Source: UBA9647 sp049522195
GTDB taxonomy: Bacteria; Bacteroidota; Ignavibacteria; UBA10030
Direction: 5' to 3'
NCBI GenBank assembly: GCA_049522195.1
Contig: JBEKOB010000095.1
Location: 1 to 14,459, forward strand
DNA length: 14,459 bases
Under the pieces are notes generated by a model. That model searched no databases, had not been told where the DNA came from, and saw only the letters and a program-made list of their open reading frames with translations. This document shows, piece after piece, positions 7,073-14,069 of the stretch. How positions within the stretch are numbered: the stretch's first letter is position 1; every line of letters begins with the position of its first letter. The position numbers and the translations under genes were made by a program.

Positions 7073-9178
7073 CTAAAATTTGACCCGCCAGTGCACTGTT
7101 GCTGATGATTCGGACTTCAATGTAATCTCCCGGACAAGCCCGCGCTTCACCGTCCCCGCGATCGCCAAACCGTCACACTCAGTCCCCCGGTACTCATAAC
7201 CAGGCGGTTCATAAACAAAGATCGTGTATGGATCACCGGCAACGACTTCGCTCGTTCCTGAAAGGCCGTGGGCATCCCAAGATACATCGCGAAGTTCGTA
7301 TCCGCCACAGGAGATATGACGGCTTGTCGCAATCAGCTGTGGATGCTGCTCCCGCTCCCTGATGCAGAAAAGCTGACAGTTATACTTCGAACTAATCTTG
7401 CCCGGGTCGAATCCCTCAGCGAATACTCCCTTCAGGGACCTGGTCCAGAATTCGAATACTAGATATTCCCGGTCCTGCGGGAGACCCAAGTCCGCAAACC
7501 GAATCTCCTGGAACTCACCCCCCGTTCGCCCGAGGACCAGCCACGAACCGAATGGCCGGTTCACCTCAAGCGAATACAGGTAGCATTGCGGCACGTACCC
7601 GGCGTCGAATACACGCGGTCCCGATCCGCTCACCTCAGCGTCAACTCGATACAGATTGTCAGAGCGTGACGGATCGACATCATACAATTGACCCGGGCGC
7701 GTAAAGAGCACGGGTACTGCACGCTTTGCGGGATCAATCACAGGCGTTTTGTACACTGCCGGTTTGTCGGTCAACATCAGAAGCGATCCGGTCAGTGAAG
7801 TGACCATCGTTGATTTGTAGGCGTCGTCGTTCAGCTCAATATGGTCAGGATCGTTGCGCCAGACGATGTTGTTGAAGGAGTTGTATTGCGCCAGGCCGGC
7901 GTACGAGAAGCCATCGTCGCCGATTCGGCAGCCATCAATGATACCGACAAGCTCAGGGCGAATCCCCCAGCAACCGAGCATGAAGTGTTCTCTCCCAATT
8001 TCCTCCCGGACCGTCATTGCATATTTTCGATAGGTATCGACAAGGTCGATTTTCTTTCGGTCGAAGTAGTCGCGATTCGCGTTATATCCTTCGTACCGGA
8101 GATGTCGCAGTCCGTCAACTTTGAAGTACTCCCAGCCCTGCTCGCGAAATCCTTTGAAGATGGGACGGACGATATTCTTTAGAGCTTCGGGATTCGACGC
8201 GTCAAGAGGATATTGAATCCAATTCCCCTGAACCGGCGTTCCCTTCGCATCACGAAGGAACCAATCTGGATGTTTTAGCGCCAAGTCGTCATCAAAGATT
8301 CCAACTCCCATCCAGAGTCCCGGTTTCAGCCCTTTGCTTCGTATGTACTCTGCCAGGTACTTAAGCCCGTGCGGGAACTTGTCGTTCGGATTGAGCCACA
8401 TGTCCGGACCACCGTTGCCGCGCTGATATCCATCGTCCATCTGAAAGTAGTCATATCCAAACGGACGGAGAGCGCTGGAGAAGACATCAGCAGTTTCGAT
8501 CATGTCCTTTTCAGAAACCTTGTCGAAAAATGCGAACCAGGAAATCCATCCAGCGACAGACTGTGACCACGGCTTGTACGTCCAGGGCTCAAAGAACTCC
8601 AATCCGCGATGTTTCTGATAGAAGTGGGGCCTGAACCGAAGAACGATTTCATATCCTTCAATGTCGATTGAAAAAGAGTTTTGACTTTCCTTCAATTCGG
8701 TTGGCGCAATGGCAACCTTCGGATTTGCGTCAACGGAGAAAGCCCAATCCCACTTCCGATCATAGACCGCTCGATTGCGCAAGTTCCGGCCGATCCCGGA
8801 AGCGTGCCGAACGATCAGCGGTCCTTGACCAGCCCTGTCAGTAGGACGATCCGACTCACAAGGGAACGATTCTTCACTCCCGATGACGGTTCCGGCGATC
8901 TTGATTTTCTTGTTCCAATCCATCGTTGTGAGAAGGATGATTTGCTGGATCCTCTCTCCTTCATGGTAAACCTGCGTGCGCTCGTGGACTTTCACTCCGC
9001 CAGCGCTCATTGTGCCTGAGAAGATCACTCGTCCATTATATTGGATGGTGATCGCATCGTCCTTGAGCTCGACGTGGGCCGGCGCGTTCGGAGGCGCCGG
9101 GGGAACGCCCTTCTGCTGTGCGAGTGAGTTCGAGACAACCAGGGCGAAGAAGGCGAGAAGGATTCTACAACGGTTCAT
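7073..9178 (-). CDS. Secreted clan GH-D glycosidase, GH36/GH27-like (alpha-galactosidase type)
   Basis: 701 residues from the ATG at 9178. Signal peptide MNRCRILLAFFALVV then SNSLAQ. The N-terminal beta-domain spans about 30-200, followed by a TIM barrel at about 205-485 with YDYFQMDDGYQ (242-252), GLWMGVG (287-293), the nucleophile motif YFKVDG (Asp355) and RIGDDG (418-423) supplying the acid/base Asp421 or Asp422. The C-terminal domain is beta-rich. The K-x-D nucleophile and R-x-x-D acid/base arrangement is that of clan GH-D. Family members are mostly alpha-galactosidases, but beta-L-arabinopyranosidase, alpha-N-acetylgalactosaminidase and transglycosylase activities occur in the clan. The usual GH36 GLWFEPE motif is altered here, so the substrate is uncertain. 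The frame stays open to 9295, but that extension translates the upstream palindromic repeat. GAGGA at 9190-9186 and the signal peptide fix the start at 9178. Confidence 0.82.
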   Translation of the reverse strand: MNRCRILLAFFALVVSNSLAQQKGVPPAPPNAPAHVELKDDAITIQYNGRVIFSGTMSAGGVKVHERTQVYHEGERIQQIILLTTMDWNKKIKIAGTVIGSEESFPCESDRPTDRAGQGPLIVRHASGIGRNLRNRAVYDRKWDWAFSVDANPKVAIAPTELKESQNSFSIDIEGYEIVLRFRPHFYQKHRGLEFFEPWTYKPWSQSVAGWISWFAFFDKVSEKDMIETADVFSSALRPFGYDYFQMDDGYQRGNGGPDMWLNPNDKFPHGLKYLAEYIRSKGLKPGLWMGVGIFDDDLALKHPDWFLRDAKGTPVQGNWIQYPLDASNPEALKNIVRPIFKGFREQGWEYFKVDGLRHLRYEGYNANRDYFDRKKIDLVDTYRKYAMTVREEIGREHFMLGCWGIRPELVGIIDGCRIGDDGFSYAGLAQYNSFNNIVWRNDPDHIELNDDAYKSTMVTSLTGSLLMLTDKPAVYKTPVIDPAKRAVPVLFTRPGQLYDVDPSRSDNLYRVDAEVSGSGPRVFDAGYVPQCYLYSLEVNRPFGSWLVLGRTGGEFQEIRFADLGLPQDREYLVFEFWTRSLKGVFAEGFDPGKISSKYNCQLFCIREREQHPQLIATSRHISCGGYELRDVSWDAHGLSGTSEVVAGDPYTIFVYEPPGYEYRGTECDGLAIAGTVKRGLVREITLKSESSATVHWRVKF

Positions 9179-9185
9179 GGATGAT

Positions 9186-9190
9186 TCCTC
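9186..9190 (-). promoter_or_regulatory. RBS that fixes the GH36-like start
   Basis: GAGGA on the minus strand, 7 nt before the ATG at 9178. It rules out the longer open frame starting at 9295. Confidence 0.6.
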
Positions 9191-9210
9191 ATGCATCAGA
9201 CTTCGTAGCA

Positions 9211-9280
9211 GATCGGAAAGGGCTGAAGCCCCTTGGAGTTCTAGTGAGCCATCGTATCCCCGGCCTGAAGGCCGGGGCAA
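9211..9280. repeat. REP-like element: two hairpins with TGAA loops
   Basis: Two palindromes about 26 bp apart share the same 4-nt loop. GGGC-TGAA-GCCC is at 9220-9231, and a perfect 8-bp stem, CCCCGGCC-TGAA-GGCCGGGG, is at 9258-9277. Paired short GC-rich palindromes between genes are the mark of REP/BIME elements, which are often spread by RAYT (IS200-like Y1) transposases; no such transposase is in this window. It starts 33 bp upstream of the GH36-like start codon and would be in that gene's leader RNA. Confidence 0.6.
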
Positions 9281-9546
9281 TTCGCCATAACACACTTCAT
9301 CATTCTTTATTCGGTGTTGTGTGTTGGTTATTCACATGGACTTCCGGCTTCTGAAAAGCCCATGGCTTGTCCGACTTGCTACCGCCGACGACGAAGGTCG
9401 GGGCAATCAGTTGCCCCATATTTCATGATTCGTTATTGGGAGTTCGGCATTGGATATTGTCATGAACACCGACTCGAAAAGGCTAGATGAATATCGAATA
9501 CCGAACAATCGAATTCCGAAAAATGAAGTTGGGTACTGGCATATCA
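9281..9546. repeat. Non-coding spacer with degenerate palindromes and ATTCGNT-like words
   Basis: No credible gene was found in this 266-bp stretch between the GH59 stop and the REP-like element. Several imperfect relatives of the neighbouring element occur: AACACAC (9289-9295) against GTGTGTT (9319-9325), GGCTT-CTGAA-AAGCC at 9346-9360, CCGAC/GTCGG at 9385-9401, and a perfect GGGGCAA-TCAG-TTGCCCC at 9400-9417. Between about 9425 and 9525 the minus strand is made of recurring words such as ATTCGGT, ATTCGAT, ATTCAT and TTCGGAATTCG. This looks like decayed repeat material. The 9400-9417 hairpin could help end the GH59 transcript, though it lies 130 nt past the stop and has no U-run. Confidence 0.45.
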
Positions 9547-11571
9547 CTATTGATGCAGCGGATGTATCTCCAGGTTATCGAAATAGCCCGAGTTCCAGCC
9601 AGTGCCAAGAATCGCCATACCTGATTTGAATGTCGTATCCCGAACCGAGGCAAGCTCTTTCTTCCCGACTGTGGCCACTATTTCGTCGCCGCGACAGCGT
9701 ATGCCCAACCGATGCCACCGTCCACCAACGAGTAATGTGTCAATTCCTTCAGCAAGCGCTCTCCCATTCGCGAGGAGTTTCCACTCCCCCCGATTCGTCA
9801 CCTGCAACCAGTAGCCGCTATCCCAAGGTTTGTCAAACCGAACGCCAATACCAATCCACCCATTCTCTTCCAGGAGGACGTTGCACACAATTTCATAGTC
9901 TTTCCAGTCCTTCGATCCGACTATTGTACGGGGAGATGGCTGTTGGGCCAAGGGCCATTCGATACCGAGGTTCATCACGACTTGTTTCAAAGAGCGTCCG
10001 TTTCCGTCGGGCCTCCGGACAACCTCAAATGCGCCGTTGAGATCTGAGAGGTATCGGGGCGCCTTACCGATGGAAGTGCCCTCGAAGTCTTCGCGATAGT
10101 CTGAAGCGAAATCCGATGAATGTGAAACAGGATGTGTTCGTTCCCCTTTTTGCTGTCCCCCCTTCGTGCTCAGGGAGTAGATTGTGTTCGGCTCAAGTGT
10201 AAGCCTGAATTCACCGCCGACAATTTGTACAGGCGCGAGCTCTTCGAACTGGTGCCCCTCATTAGTTCGTCGGACACTCAATGGTGACGTCGAAAGACCT
10301 TCTGAGATCCGAACTGACAGGGTCTGAGGTCCCTTTGCATCCATCGTCTCGGCAATTATGCTCCAGTCCGCGCCGGAGGAATCCCGGAGACTTACATAAC
10401 TCCCTCCTTCCCCGAGCAAACCGCAGGCGCTATCCATGTATCTCCAGCCGGGTTGAACGAACTGGGTAGTGTGTGCGATTGCCCAGATCGCTGGCTGAAC
10501 ATCGTATGACCCGGACCAGGGCTTGTTCGCTCTCATCGGACCCGATCCTGGAATCGGAAGGTTATCATAATACGATGTGATCAGACTCCAGATGACGGTC
10601 TTCGTCATTCGGCCCACGGCGTAGCTTCGGTTGAAAAGCTTCGCCAAGAACCTGGCCCCCTCCCAGTCGCCTCGCCAGGGACCATCTTCGCTTGCCCAGA
10701 GAGGCTTTCCCGTTTTCTTCGCCTCTTCGGTCGATGCGAACGGTTCCTTCAGAGCAAACTTCCACGCCGGACTACTGGCGTAATGCGCTCCTATCGTGTA
10801 GACAGATCTTGCCAGCTCATCATCAGCCACGATGTCTTCCGCAATTTTCCATTCAGGCGCGATGTCCGGCGTCTGATCGGCCGCGACGATCTTCACGCCG
10901 GTCAGTCCGGCAGCGTCGAGTGTTCGACGGAGCAACTTGATCCAGGCGATGTCGTACGGCGTTTCATTCCAGATGCCGCAGTAATCAATTGTAAGGCCGT
11001 GAAACTTCTTCGCACCTCGGATGAAGCTGACAATCAAATCAGCATTGTCTTGTGAGTAAAACCGCTTGTTCTGTGGCTGACCAAGACCTGGGACCTGATC
11101 ACCGATCCAGGGCGGAGCGCCCCATTGAAGGATGTCAAGCACAATGTCAGGGTTGCGCCTCTTTGCTTCCTTCATCAGCCACCACTCATATCCTCGGTCG
11201 AAGTATTTCGGGCTGGGATTCAGAAACTCCTGCCGCGTGCGGGCGAAACCAGGCTCACTGCCATCGGTGGAATTGATGTCGCCACCAATTTCCACCTTCA
11301 GGTGCTGGAACGATGCGGCGAACTTCGGTTTGAAGAGAAGGTCGAGGATATCGCTTCGTTGCGGCTCCGGATAATCGATGAGAAGCCTTGAGGAGGCACC
11401 TGCACTTAGTGCACCGATCCCTTCGAAGACTCGCCCAGGGGATCTGCTATCAAGCGTAATCTGAACATCGCGTCGCGGTCTGGACGCCGTGACGAACAGA
11501 AAACAGAGAACCGAGGCAAGAAAGATGGTGGCAAGGATCTTCAACGAGAGTCCGATCAGACGATGTGCCAC
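9547..11571 (-). CDS. GH59 galactocerebrosidase-family beta-galactosidase
   Basis: 674 residues, close in length and collinear with animal galactosylceramidase (GALC), which removes beta-galactose from galactolipids. Seen: signal peptide or anchor (about 10-30), FEGIGALSAGASSRLL (49-64), YPEPQRSDILDLLFKP, the stretch KVEIGGD (92-98) then STDGSEP, RGYEWWLMKEAKRRNP (126-141), the acid/base Glu203 in GIWNE, GAHY (261-264), the nucleophile Glu295 in ASEDG, SYYDNLP, KPWSGSY, and AHTTQFVQPGWRY (366-378). These blocks are diagnostic of GH59 in my reading. The barrel (about 45-340) is followed by a beta-sandwich, and a lectin-like domain fills 490-674. The start is uncertain: GTG at 11571 lies inside a strong hairpin and has AGAGG only 3 nt away. 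An in-frame TTG at 11544 would begin MKILATIFLASV, a cleaner signal peptide. The gap to the GH2 gene is 35 bp. In this company a galactan or arabinogalactan substrate is as likely as a galactolipid. Confidence 0.9.
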   Translation of the reverse strand: MAHRLIGLSLKILATIFLASVLCFLFVTASRPRRDVQITLDSRSPGRVFEGIGALSAGASSRLLIDYPEPQRSDILDLLFKPKFAASFQHLKVEIGGDINSTDGSEPGFARTRQEFLNPSPKYFDRGYEWWLMKEAKRRNPDIVLDILQWGAPPWIGDQVPGLGQPQNKRFYSQDNADLIVSFIRGAKKFHGLTIDYCGIWNETPYDIAWIKLLRRTLDAAGLTGVKIVAADQTPDIAPEWKIAEDIVADDELARSVYTIGAHYASSPAWKFALKEPFASTEEAKKTGKPLWASEDGPWRGDWEGARFLAKLFNRSYAVGRMTKTVIWSLITSYYDNLPIPGSGPMRANKPWSGSYDVQPAIWAIAHTTQFVQPGWRYMDSACGLLGEGGSYVSLRDSSGADWSIIAETMDAKGPQTLSVRISEGLSTSPLSVRRTNEGHQFEELAPVQIVGGEFRLTLEPNTIYSLSTKGGQQKGERTHPVSHSSDFASDYREDFEGTSIGKAPRYLSDLNGAFEVVRRPDGNGRSLKQVVMNLGIEWPLAQQPSPRTIVGSKDWKDYEIVCNVLLEENGWIGIGVRFDKPWDSGYWLQVTNRGEWKLLANGRALAEGIDTLLVGGRWHRLGIRCRGDEIVATVGKKELASVRDTTFKSGMAILGTGWNSGYFDNLEIHPLHQ

Positions 11572-11593
11572 GCGCCTCTGGGGCGCGCGGCAC
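11565..11593 (-). promoter_or_regulatory. 12-bp hairpin over the GH59 start codon
   Basis: In the minus-strand RNA the arms GUGCCGCGCGCC and GGCGCGUGGCAC pair over 12 bp, with one G-U wobble and a 5-nt loop CCAGA. On the plus strand the same position is an A-C mismatch, so the structure is better as RNA of the coding strand. It begins 13 nt after the GH2 stop codon. It contains both the AGAGG that would serve as RBS and the GTG at 11571-11569. No U-run follows. It may be a translational block, a processing or protective stem between GH2 and GH59, or an inserted REP-type palindrome. Confidence 0.65.
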
Positions 11594-11606
11594 TCAAGCG
11601 AATTAC

Positions 11607-13847
11607 TTACCGTTTGGCCGGCAGGTGATCTACGATGCCGACATCAATATACTGTCCGCCGCTCGTTTGCTTACAGTGAACTGCGATCAGGTTTTTCCCA
11701 GGCTTCAATGCCTTCACACCCGCAGGGGTCACAGGCGTATCCTCGTATTCCGTCGAGTATCCTCCCTCGCCCCCGGCCAACACACCGTTCACATAGATCT
11801 CAGCATCCTCATCGTGATGAATCCTGAAATGGAGAGATTTGAACTTCCCCTCGGGCAAAGTGATTTCACTGCGGAGCCAGATGTCGGGAGTGCTCCACTC
11901 TGTCCGGACCACCGCTCCCGGCGTTTCTTTTGTTCCAAATCCGCCGAGGCCGGATTTCCATCCGCTCTCATCAAACTCAGGCTTGAACCAATTATCCGCA
12001 GGTTTGTCGGCGGTGTACTTCCAGGAGCGCCCCTCCTGTTCCGACGTTGCGACGAGGACTTTCACGATTGGCGGCGAAGGAATTTTGGAGAAATCACCCT
12101 TGTTCGCTGCAGACACCCGTTCGAGTACGGGCTTTACAATCGCCCGGTCATACGTCATGAGACCATTGCATTCAATCTCGACATCGGTCGTCTGCGTGTA
12201 CACCGCGGCGGAAAGACCGGGATTGTCTTTCAATCCGTAGACCTGCTGCAAGAATTTCTCGTACCGTGATGTAAGCTGCTCTCTATTTGCCATACCCTGG
12301 TAGCCCCAGTGCTCCTTTTTCCAGGTATGACCATCGATGGCAAGACCGAGTCCCCCGAATTCACCCAGAACGATTGCGCGATTTGGATCGGGCTGGGGCG
12401 ATTTCGGAGTCGGATAGTTGTGAATATCCAGAACATCTCCTGCTTTCTTGTCGGTCCAGCCACTCGCGTTGTTCACAAGTCGCGACGGATCAAGCTGCTT
12501 GACCCATGCTGAGAGCCGCTCCGTATCATACTGCCCCCAGCCTTCATTAAAGACAACCCACATTACAATGGAAGGATGATTGCGATGGGTCTGTACGAGG
12601 TTATTCAGCTCAAGCTCAAACTGTTTCTTCGACTCGTCAGTCTTGTTGTTGCCGCTCGGCATATCCTGCCACACGATCAGGCCGAGTTTGTCTGCCCAGT
12701 AATACCATCTGTCCGACTCAACCTTGACGTGCTTACGCGCCATGTTGAACCCGAGCTTCTTTGTCATCTCAATGTCAGAACGCAGCGCCTTATCCGTCGG
12801 AGCCGTGTAAATGCCATCGGGCCAGAACCCTTGATCGAGAGGCCCGACCAACATGACAAATTCTCCGTTGAGCATAATTCTGTTGATTCCGCGGCTGTCC
12901 GGGGCGATTTCGATCTTCCTCATACCAAAGTAGCTCTGAACGGCATCGACCTTGTGGCCGTTTTGCTGTAATTCGACTTTCAGATCATACAGAAATGGAT
13001 GCGAGGGAGACCACAGCTTCGGGGAGTTAATCGGGATCGTGATTTCCTTTCCAACCTTCCCTTCGGTTTCAACAGACTGCTTCCCTTCGTCGAGGACCAG
13101 AACACGCACCTTCTGCGTCGCCGCATCACCTGTGCTCCTTACGGTCAACTGGACTCGCTTTGCACTTACGTCAGGTACGATCAGCAGGTGAGCGATGTGA
13201 TCTGATGCCACCGGTTCAAGCCAAACGGTCTGCCATATGCCGGTCGTTGGGGTGTACCAGATACTGTGCGGTTTCAGAACTTGTTTGCCGCGCGGTTGAT
13301 CTCCCTGATCACTCGGATCAAACACACCGACAATGATCTCCTGCGGCCCCTGCTTTGTCAATGCAGAAGTGATGTCGAACGAAAACGGATCATATCCTCC
13401 CTGGTGTCGGCCAATCAACTTGCCGTTCACGTAGACTGCCGATTCCCAGTCCACTGCACCAAAGTGGAGCAACACATTTCGGTCTCCCCATTTCTTTGGC
13501 AGTGTCACAGTGCGCCGATACCATAGTCGATCGGCAGACCTCATGACACCCGAGAGCGCGGATTCAATGCAGAACGGAACAAGGATTTTCTCTTTGAGCG
13601 ACTTGCCGATGGGAGGCTCCTCCCCCGCTTTGCACTCGGCGAACTCCCACATTCCGTTGAGGTTCAGCCAATCTTCTCGAATCAGTTGTGGACGCGGATA
13701 TTCAGGCAGAGGATTGGAAGGAGAGACTTCTTTCGCCCATTTCGTGAGGAGCGGGGCGTTGGCAGGTATTTTCCATTGAGCTTCAGACAATTGCCAGTTC
13801 ATCAGAAGAACAACGGGAATGACAAGAAGGAGGGTCTTTCTTTTCAT
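11607..13847 (-). CDS. Secreted GH2 glycosidase (beta-galactosidase/beta-glucuronidase type)
   Basis: 746 residues from the ATG at 13847, beginning with signal peptide MKRKTLLLVIPVVLLM and ending near SEAQ. Domains: N-terminal jelly-roll sugar-binding domain (about 55-215, with LNGMWEF, RLWYRR and YVNGKLIGRHQGGYDPF), Ig-like sandwich (about 216-315), TIM barrel (about 316-580) with the acid/base Glu435 in FNEGWG and the nucleophile Glu496 in GEFGG, then a galactose-binding-like C-terminal domain (about 615-740, IYVNGVLAGG). The classical GH2 R-x-S-H-Y-P motif is replaced by ARKHVKVESDRWY (370-382), marking a divergent subgroup whose sugar specificity I cannot call. Given its neighbours, a beta-galactosidase or an arabinose-directed activity is likely. 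The frame is open to 14012, but the extra 55 codons lack a signal or domain. GGAAG 7 nt before 13847 supports the shorter start. The gene is followed by GH59 after 35 bp. Confidence 0.88.
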   Translation of the reverse strand: MKRKTLLLVIPVVLLMNWQLSEAQWKIPANAPLLTKWAKEVSPSNPLPEYPRPQLIREDWLNLNGMWEFAECKAGEEPPIGKSLKEKILVPFCIESALSGVMRSADRLWYRRTVTLPKKWGDRNVLLHFGAVDWESAVYVNGKLIGRHQGGYDPFSFDITSALTKQGPQEIIVGVFDPSDQGDQPRGKQVLKPHSIWYTPTTGIWQTVWLEPVASDHIAHLLIVPDVSAKRVQLTVRSTGDAATQKVRVLVLDEGKQSVETEGKVGKEITIPINSPKLWSPSHPFLYDLKVELQQNGHKVDAVQSYFGMRKIEIAPDSRGINRIMLNGEFVMLVGPLDQGFWPDGIYTAPTDKALRSDIEMTKKLGFNMARKHVKVESDRWYYWADKLGLIVWQDMPSGNNKTDESKKQFELELNNLVQTHRNHPSIVMWVVFNEGWGQYDTERLSAWVKQLDPSRLVNNASGWTDKKAGDVLDIHNYPTPKSPQPDPNRAIVLGEFGGLGLAIDGHTWKKEHWGYQGMANREQLTSRYEKFLQQVYGLKDNPGLSAAVYTQTTDVEIECNGLMTYDRAIVKPVLERVSAANKGDFSKIPSPPIVKVLVATSEQEGRSWKYTADKPADNWFKPEFDESGWKSGLGGFGTKETPGAVVRTEWSTPDIWLRSEITLPEGKFKSLHFRIHHDEDAEIYVNGVLAGGEGGYSTEYEDTPVTPAGVKALKPGKNLIAVHCKQTSGGQYIDVGIVDHLPAKR

Positions 13848-13854
13848 GATGTTT

Positions 13855-13859
13855 CTTCC
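13855..13859 (-). promoter_or_regulatory. RBS that fixes the GH2 start
   Basis: GGAAG on the minus strand, 7 nt before the ATG at 13847. Together with the signal peptide that starts there, it rejects the longer open frame from 14012. Confidence 0.5.
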
Positions 13860-14026
13860 GTGGAATTGGATGACGTTTGATAGAACGAGGCACTTGAGAG
13901 TTAGGGTACGGTAATCGGGGTGTTTCCAAGATGGAAGGGATTGTTCAAAAAAGCAAGATTGCTCACGAGAAACCATTGAAAAGGAATCACTCACAGTCGC
14001 GAAGCAGAGCAACGAACAAATGTCAT

Positions 14027-14044
14027 CTTGGCGTCTTTGCGTGA
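14027..14044. repeat. CACGCAAAGACGCCAAG-like word
   Basis: On the minus strand this 18-nt stretch reads TCACGCAAAGACGCCAAG, a degenerate run of a CGCAAAGA-type unit (CGCAAAGA then CGCCAAGA). I recall similar words scattered between genes in various bacterial genomes, but one degenerate copy is weak evidence. The rest of the 222-bp gap (13848-14069) shows no gene, no convincing promoter and no terminator. Confidence 0.25.
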
Positions 14045-14069
14045 GTTTCTCTTTTCGTGATGACTTCGT

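Noticed and set aside
9179..9295. 39-codon N-terminal extension of the GH36-like protein
   Set aside because: It is a translation of the REP-like palindromes. The ATG at 9178 has GAGGA at the right spacing and begins a proper signal peptide.
9281..9546. CRISPR array or small RNA gene
   Set aside because: The repeats are not regular, not equal in length and not separated by uniform spacers; no promoter plus terminator pair was seen for a small RNA.
11565..12269. 234-codon plus-strand open frame opposite the GH2 gene
   Set aside because: Antisense shadow; it begins within the GH59-start hairpin and has no recognisable protein features.
13848..14012. 55-codon N-terminal extension of the GH2 protein
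   Set aside because: No domain or signal in the extra residues; the ATG at 13847 has an RBS and starts a clear signal peptide.
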